Positions 59,901 through 64,000 of a stretch of DNA of 64,000 nt are shown here, piece by piece. The position numbers and the translations under genes are program-made. Below the pieces are notes generated by a model. That model ran no database searches. It was not told where the DNA came from and saw nothing but the letters and a program-made list of their open reading frames with translations. Position 1 is the stretch's first letter. Each line of letters opens with the position of its first letter. This stretch comes from Aphelocoma coerulescens (Eukaryota; Chordata; Aves; Passeriformes; Corvidae), in assembly GCF_041296385.1 (NCBI RefSeq), contig NC_091014.1:9957578-10021577 (forward strand), written 5' to 3'.

Positions 59901-62024
59901 TTTTTGTCAGTACTATGAAAAAAGCTACACAGTGAGTAATATTTCATAATCAGGCTATGAAGAAATTTTATTCCTGCTTTCCATTAGTTTACTGAAACTT
60001 GACAGATGGTACCCCACTTCTTCATTTACTTGGTTTTCATATTATCTCTTCTAAATAAATAAATATTTGTATAATATGTTTTGACTTTATGAGTTGGATT
60101 TGTTCCACCATAACTTAGAAAGAATAATGCAAATGATAAGATTTTGGAGAGGTATCTGAGAGGTATTCTGCTGTAGCTTGAGGCCTTATTTTTATTAGAA
60201 AATGGTTTTTGTTCCTATTTGAATACTTTATTTTCTTCCTATTTGATTTGGAAGTTTCATATTATTCTGTTATACAGAAAGAACCATGTTTTTTATTGTT
60301 ATTGTTATTTTAATTCAAAATAACTTTATGAGAATTTCTCAGCATGAGGACAATCTTATCTATACTGCAATAAGGTTGGTACATGCCTGGAATCCTGAGC
60401 TTCTGCTCTTTTAAAAGGCCCCGTTCTTCTAACAAGATTCTTTCTTGTAGAAATACCATCTGATACATATCAAGCAAAGGACACTGAAAAAAACATTCAT
60501 TTATCAATACTGACCATCAGATCCAGTTGTAAGAACAGGCCAAAAAAAAGCTATTTGCCTAAAAAGAGACCTCTGGGAGCTGTGAAGCCCCCGTACATTT
60601 GCTGCAGAGCTGGAGTGACAGGTCAGGGTTATCAAGTAACCTGTACCATCAGGTGGAGATGCATTAAGCCTCTGCACTGAGATTCCATGATGACAAGGCC
60701 GAGCCATTTCTGTACAGATATGATTTTATCCTGTCACTGCAATAAAAGATTTGCACTACTAAAGCTTGGCTGAAGAGCAGAGTAGCACATAGCATTGCAC
60801 TGGTGAAGACACAGCTTTACTCTGCAGAGCTATAGTGGGTGGGGTGAGAGGCAGAGATGCTCTGTGATGCTTTCAATGGGACAGGGAAATGCAGGGAACT
60901 TATAGGAACAGCACAAGCCAGTCAGGAAAGGGTTACTATCTACCTGCCTGGTGTATGACTCATGTCTGGAGCTAAAGCTGGCCTCTTTCTCTGGGATATG
61001 AAATACAAGAGAGAAACTGTCTGAAAAACTGTTGCATCATTTTGTTAGAGCAATAAATTGTTTTCTGAGAGTAGGGCCTGAACCAGTGCCAGGTGTGGGA
61101 CTGATACCTTCCTGAGTGAGTGTCCTCCACCCAGCAGAGCCAGAAGTAAGCAGGAATGACTGCAGGTTCATGAAGGGCAGACAGAAGGTGGACTGCAGGA
61201 GGGGAATGGGAATGAGTTTTTCCTATGAAAAGAACAGATTTATACATGACAATGGCAGAAACATCTTGATGATGTTTGAACTCCAAACATAACCAAATGG
61301 GGAAGTTTGATCCTGTATTTGTCCCCATGAATATTTCATATGCTCCAATGACCTGAATAGTTAGTGTTTGCATAGTAAAACTAAGCTCCTTCAGTACATG
61401 CTTCTGAAATCTTTGAAGACTTCAGCAGAAGTGACCATGTCTGTTTTCAATAAGGGTCAAGGGAGCAGATGTGTGCATCAAAATGCTTTCAGAGGCATCA
61501 GCCTTAAACTTTTATCTCATTGAGTCTTGCTTTCTGCTTAGACTTCCCTTTCTTATAATGGTCAGAAAGGTCCAGGAATTCAGCATTAAGATGTCCCCAC
61601 CTTGATCTAATTACTGGAGGGGGCACTTCCTTTTTTTCCCTTCAGTCTTTTGCACAAGTGGCATAATCTCTCTCGCCTTTCTCTGTCCTGTCTTTGTCTC
61701 AACTATCTAAGTAACATGAATTGCTCAGCCCTTCAGAAATCCTGCCTAGGTGCCTGGTACCTGTAGAACTCTCTGTTAATGACTGGATCTTGTAGGATAT
61801 GGGGACAGTAGCCACTATGGGTTTTGCTGGGCTAATCCTCTCTGCATCATCAGCATCCTAAGACAGATGTCATCCCTGTAGAAATCTTCTAATTCTTGTA
61901 CCATAATGACTTTTTGATTAAGCACCCACAGTAGTCACCTCCTCGAAGAAGTTGACCAGTCTAACAAACACATCTTGTAAATCCATGTTCTTATACCATC
62001 AGCTGGATTGGTCCAGTATTATGC

Positions 62025-62056
62025 TATTAGGCCTAGTTGTGTTACTAGGCCTAATA
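62025..62056. repeat. Perfect 13-bp inverted repeat, 6-nt loop
   Basis: The arms TATTAGGCCTAGT (62025-62037) and ACTAGGCCTAATA (62044-62056) are exact reverse complements around TGTGTT. Each arm also contains the palindrome AGGCCT. It is capable of forming a strong hairpin or cruciform. Confidence 0.93.
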
Positions 62057-64000
62057 TTTACAAGTATTTTGGGAGCATTAATATTATGAGTTATGCTTTC
62101 AGAAAGTGCTAAAAATTACTTCACAGCAAAAATTATCCAAAATTTAGAGTCACTTTTAAAAGTCTTTGCTATAAAAAACAGGATGGAAGAAACTGCTTCT
62201 AAAAGTTGGACTGTCACAGAGGCTAGAAATGAAAGTAAATTAAGTTATTGCCTTTGTCAGGCCAACAAAAAGAGGATCATAGCTGACCTCTCAAGAGATT
62301 AATTGACGTTAGTGGAGGCAGTCTCTCTTGTGTGGCTATAACTAGCTTTTGATTTGAAAGGCCCAACACAGACAGAACACTGTATCACAGAGTGGAAACT
62401 ACATATGGATTTAATCTGCCACCAAACCTAACATGCATCTGGATCAGTTGTTAATGTAATTCACCAATCCAGAGTTCAGTGAACCAAGTTTCTCACGAAA
62501 ACTTAATCTTCATCTCTCTTCCCTTTATTTTTTATTTTCCTCTTCCCCCTTCAAAAATTTTAATCTGCCTCAGGTTTCAACACCTCATTCAAGTAGTCCT
62601 GTGATATCTCAGGTTTAATATCATTTTACCTTTCAAATATAACTACAGAGGTATTAGGTTTAGCTCACTAGGTTTGTCTGATCTATGTGGCTGTAGCTTT
62701 GCAAGCATCCAGTTAACCAAAAGCAATGCTAAATGAGGCGCATTGTTAGCTTTTTATTGATCCAGACAGTTCTGCTTTAAAGAAAAGGAGAAATGCACTC
62801 TTGCATTCAAACTTGTTCTGATACATCTTCTCTAATCTTTACAACTCTAAAAATGGGACAGGAAGTAGGGAAAACACTATTTTTTCTTTTATGTGAGGAG
62901 CTTGGTTTGGTTGGAGGAAAGAACATGACTTGAGGATTTCCATAGAAAAGAACAAAATCCAAAAGCCTTTTATTAAAAAAAGGTTTGAAAGCCTCCAGTT
63001 GATTTTTTATTGAATGAGTTATATTTATACTTTGCTATATGCAGGAACTCAAGTTTCAGACTGCCAAGAGCACAGGATGGGATCATGTGGTTATTGGCTG
63101 GTCTACCCTTCAGTACAACAAAGTCGTTATTGATGCATTTACTTTTGAAATGGTTCAGTGTATCCGCATCAACCAACACTGGTTTGTGTAAATGACTCAG
63201 TCTGCCCACACACACCACTCACAAAATTCCAGACACTGCTCCTCCCTTTCTACACTGTGCTAGGCATTATTCAGGATATTGCATTTTTAATAGCTTTTTA
63301 AGGAATAAAATTCTATTCTGTTCTGTTTCTCTTAAGTGTTATGCTTGTAAAGAATTCTGAAGATTCTAAACAAAAGTCAAAATACTTTCAAAAGGCATCC
63401 AATGCTGAAGAACAACTTCTTATCAATTTTTCTCCTGAGTTTGAGAACTTCTTAGGTATTTTATTTATGATTTGAGAGATGGTGGTTCGTTTCTCTGCTT
63501 TGCTGCAACAATTTTTTGCAAAAAAGCAAGTCAATTCGGTACGGTGAAAAATGAATATACAACTATAAACAGAAAGAATATAAGGAAATTAAAATGAAGT
63601 GTTAATAATTATATAAAAAATAATTATACATCTTACATAGTCATAAAAATAATATCATAGTGGTTACCAGGATATACCATGTGATAGTGAAGACTGTGTT
63701 ATGAGACGAAATAAAGATTAGCGCTGAGAAGCTATTTGAGTACTAATCTCTAAAAAATTATTGGTAAGCAAATAAATTGCATCTTTCAGGGTTAACTGCA
63801 TCAAACACAATCTGAATTCTTAAGAAATCTGCATTGCAGTCAATAGTTTGAATTTTTTTTTTGCCACCTGTTGAAAGGCAGGCACTGTGAGCCCACACCG
63901 AGCAAACTGGTTGATCTAGCATTGTTATATTTCTGTTTAATGCTGCTTTTCAAATGATAGAGCAGCTCTGCTGCAACAAATTTAAGATACAACAAAGCCC

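Larger units (their letters stand above)
54643..64000. other. Intergenic stretch to window end
   Basis: No gene was recognised. It contains an A-run near 54917-54933, a MIR-like remnant (56865-56935), a somewhat GC-richer segment at about 57835-58360, a 133-codon minus-strand ORF of unknown nature (60972-61373) and a perfect 13-bp inverted repeat (62025-62056). The rest is AT-rich unique DNA. Confidence 0.65.

Overview
The window looks like nuclear DNA from a bird, most likely a passerine. It is AT-rich and intron-bearing, with GT/AG splice sites. It carries CR1 LINE 3' ends (28641-28874 and 44361-44705), a retroviral solo LTR, and a decayed tRNA-Ile-headed SINE with a CR1-like tail (about 10881-11013) that resembles the passerine element TguSINE1. 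The species is not fixed by this.

Region 1 (1 to about 21800, + strand) is the 3' part of one gene, SEMA3A (semaphorin-3A, collapsin-1). Five coding exons are visible: 249-290, 5790-5947, 10062-10129, 15849-15991 and 17500-17955. They join in frame to 288 codons plus a TGA stop. They encode the end of the sema domain, the PSI cysteine knot, a basic RRTRR processing site, the Ig-like C2 domain, the dimerising cysteine, a second basic site (RKQRRQR) and the basic neuropilin-binding tail. All upstream exons and the promoter lie before base 1. A long 3'UTR follows, with AATAAA signals at 20981, 21326, 21349 and 21773; the last is the best candidate for the transcript end.

Region 2 (about 21800-64000) is intergenic, with no protein-coding gene that I can recognise. 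It holds CR1 fragments, the solo LTR (46280-46807, minus strand), a few ancient MIR/CORE-SINE-like scraps, an AAAAG array (33574-33747), a TTTTTC array (54515-54640), an AT dinucleotide run (42677-42711), TA-rich DNA (29551-29645), several short tandem duplications and two perfect hairpin-capable inverted repeats (32054-32081 and 62025-62056). In mammals the neighbour downstream of SEMA3A is SEMA3E, so this stretch could carry distal regulatory DNA, but nothing in the sequence alone proves that.

I did not find a convincing undescribed biological system. The findings worth a second look are the frame-neutral 42-nt exon, the tRNA-derived SINE, the two hairpins, the long polypurine/polypyrimidine tracts, and a few GC- or CpG-rich islands in otherwise AT-rich DNA.
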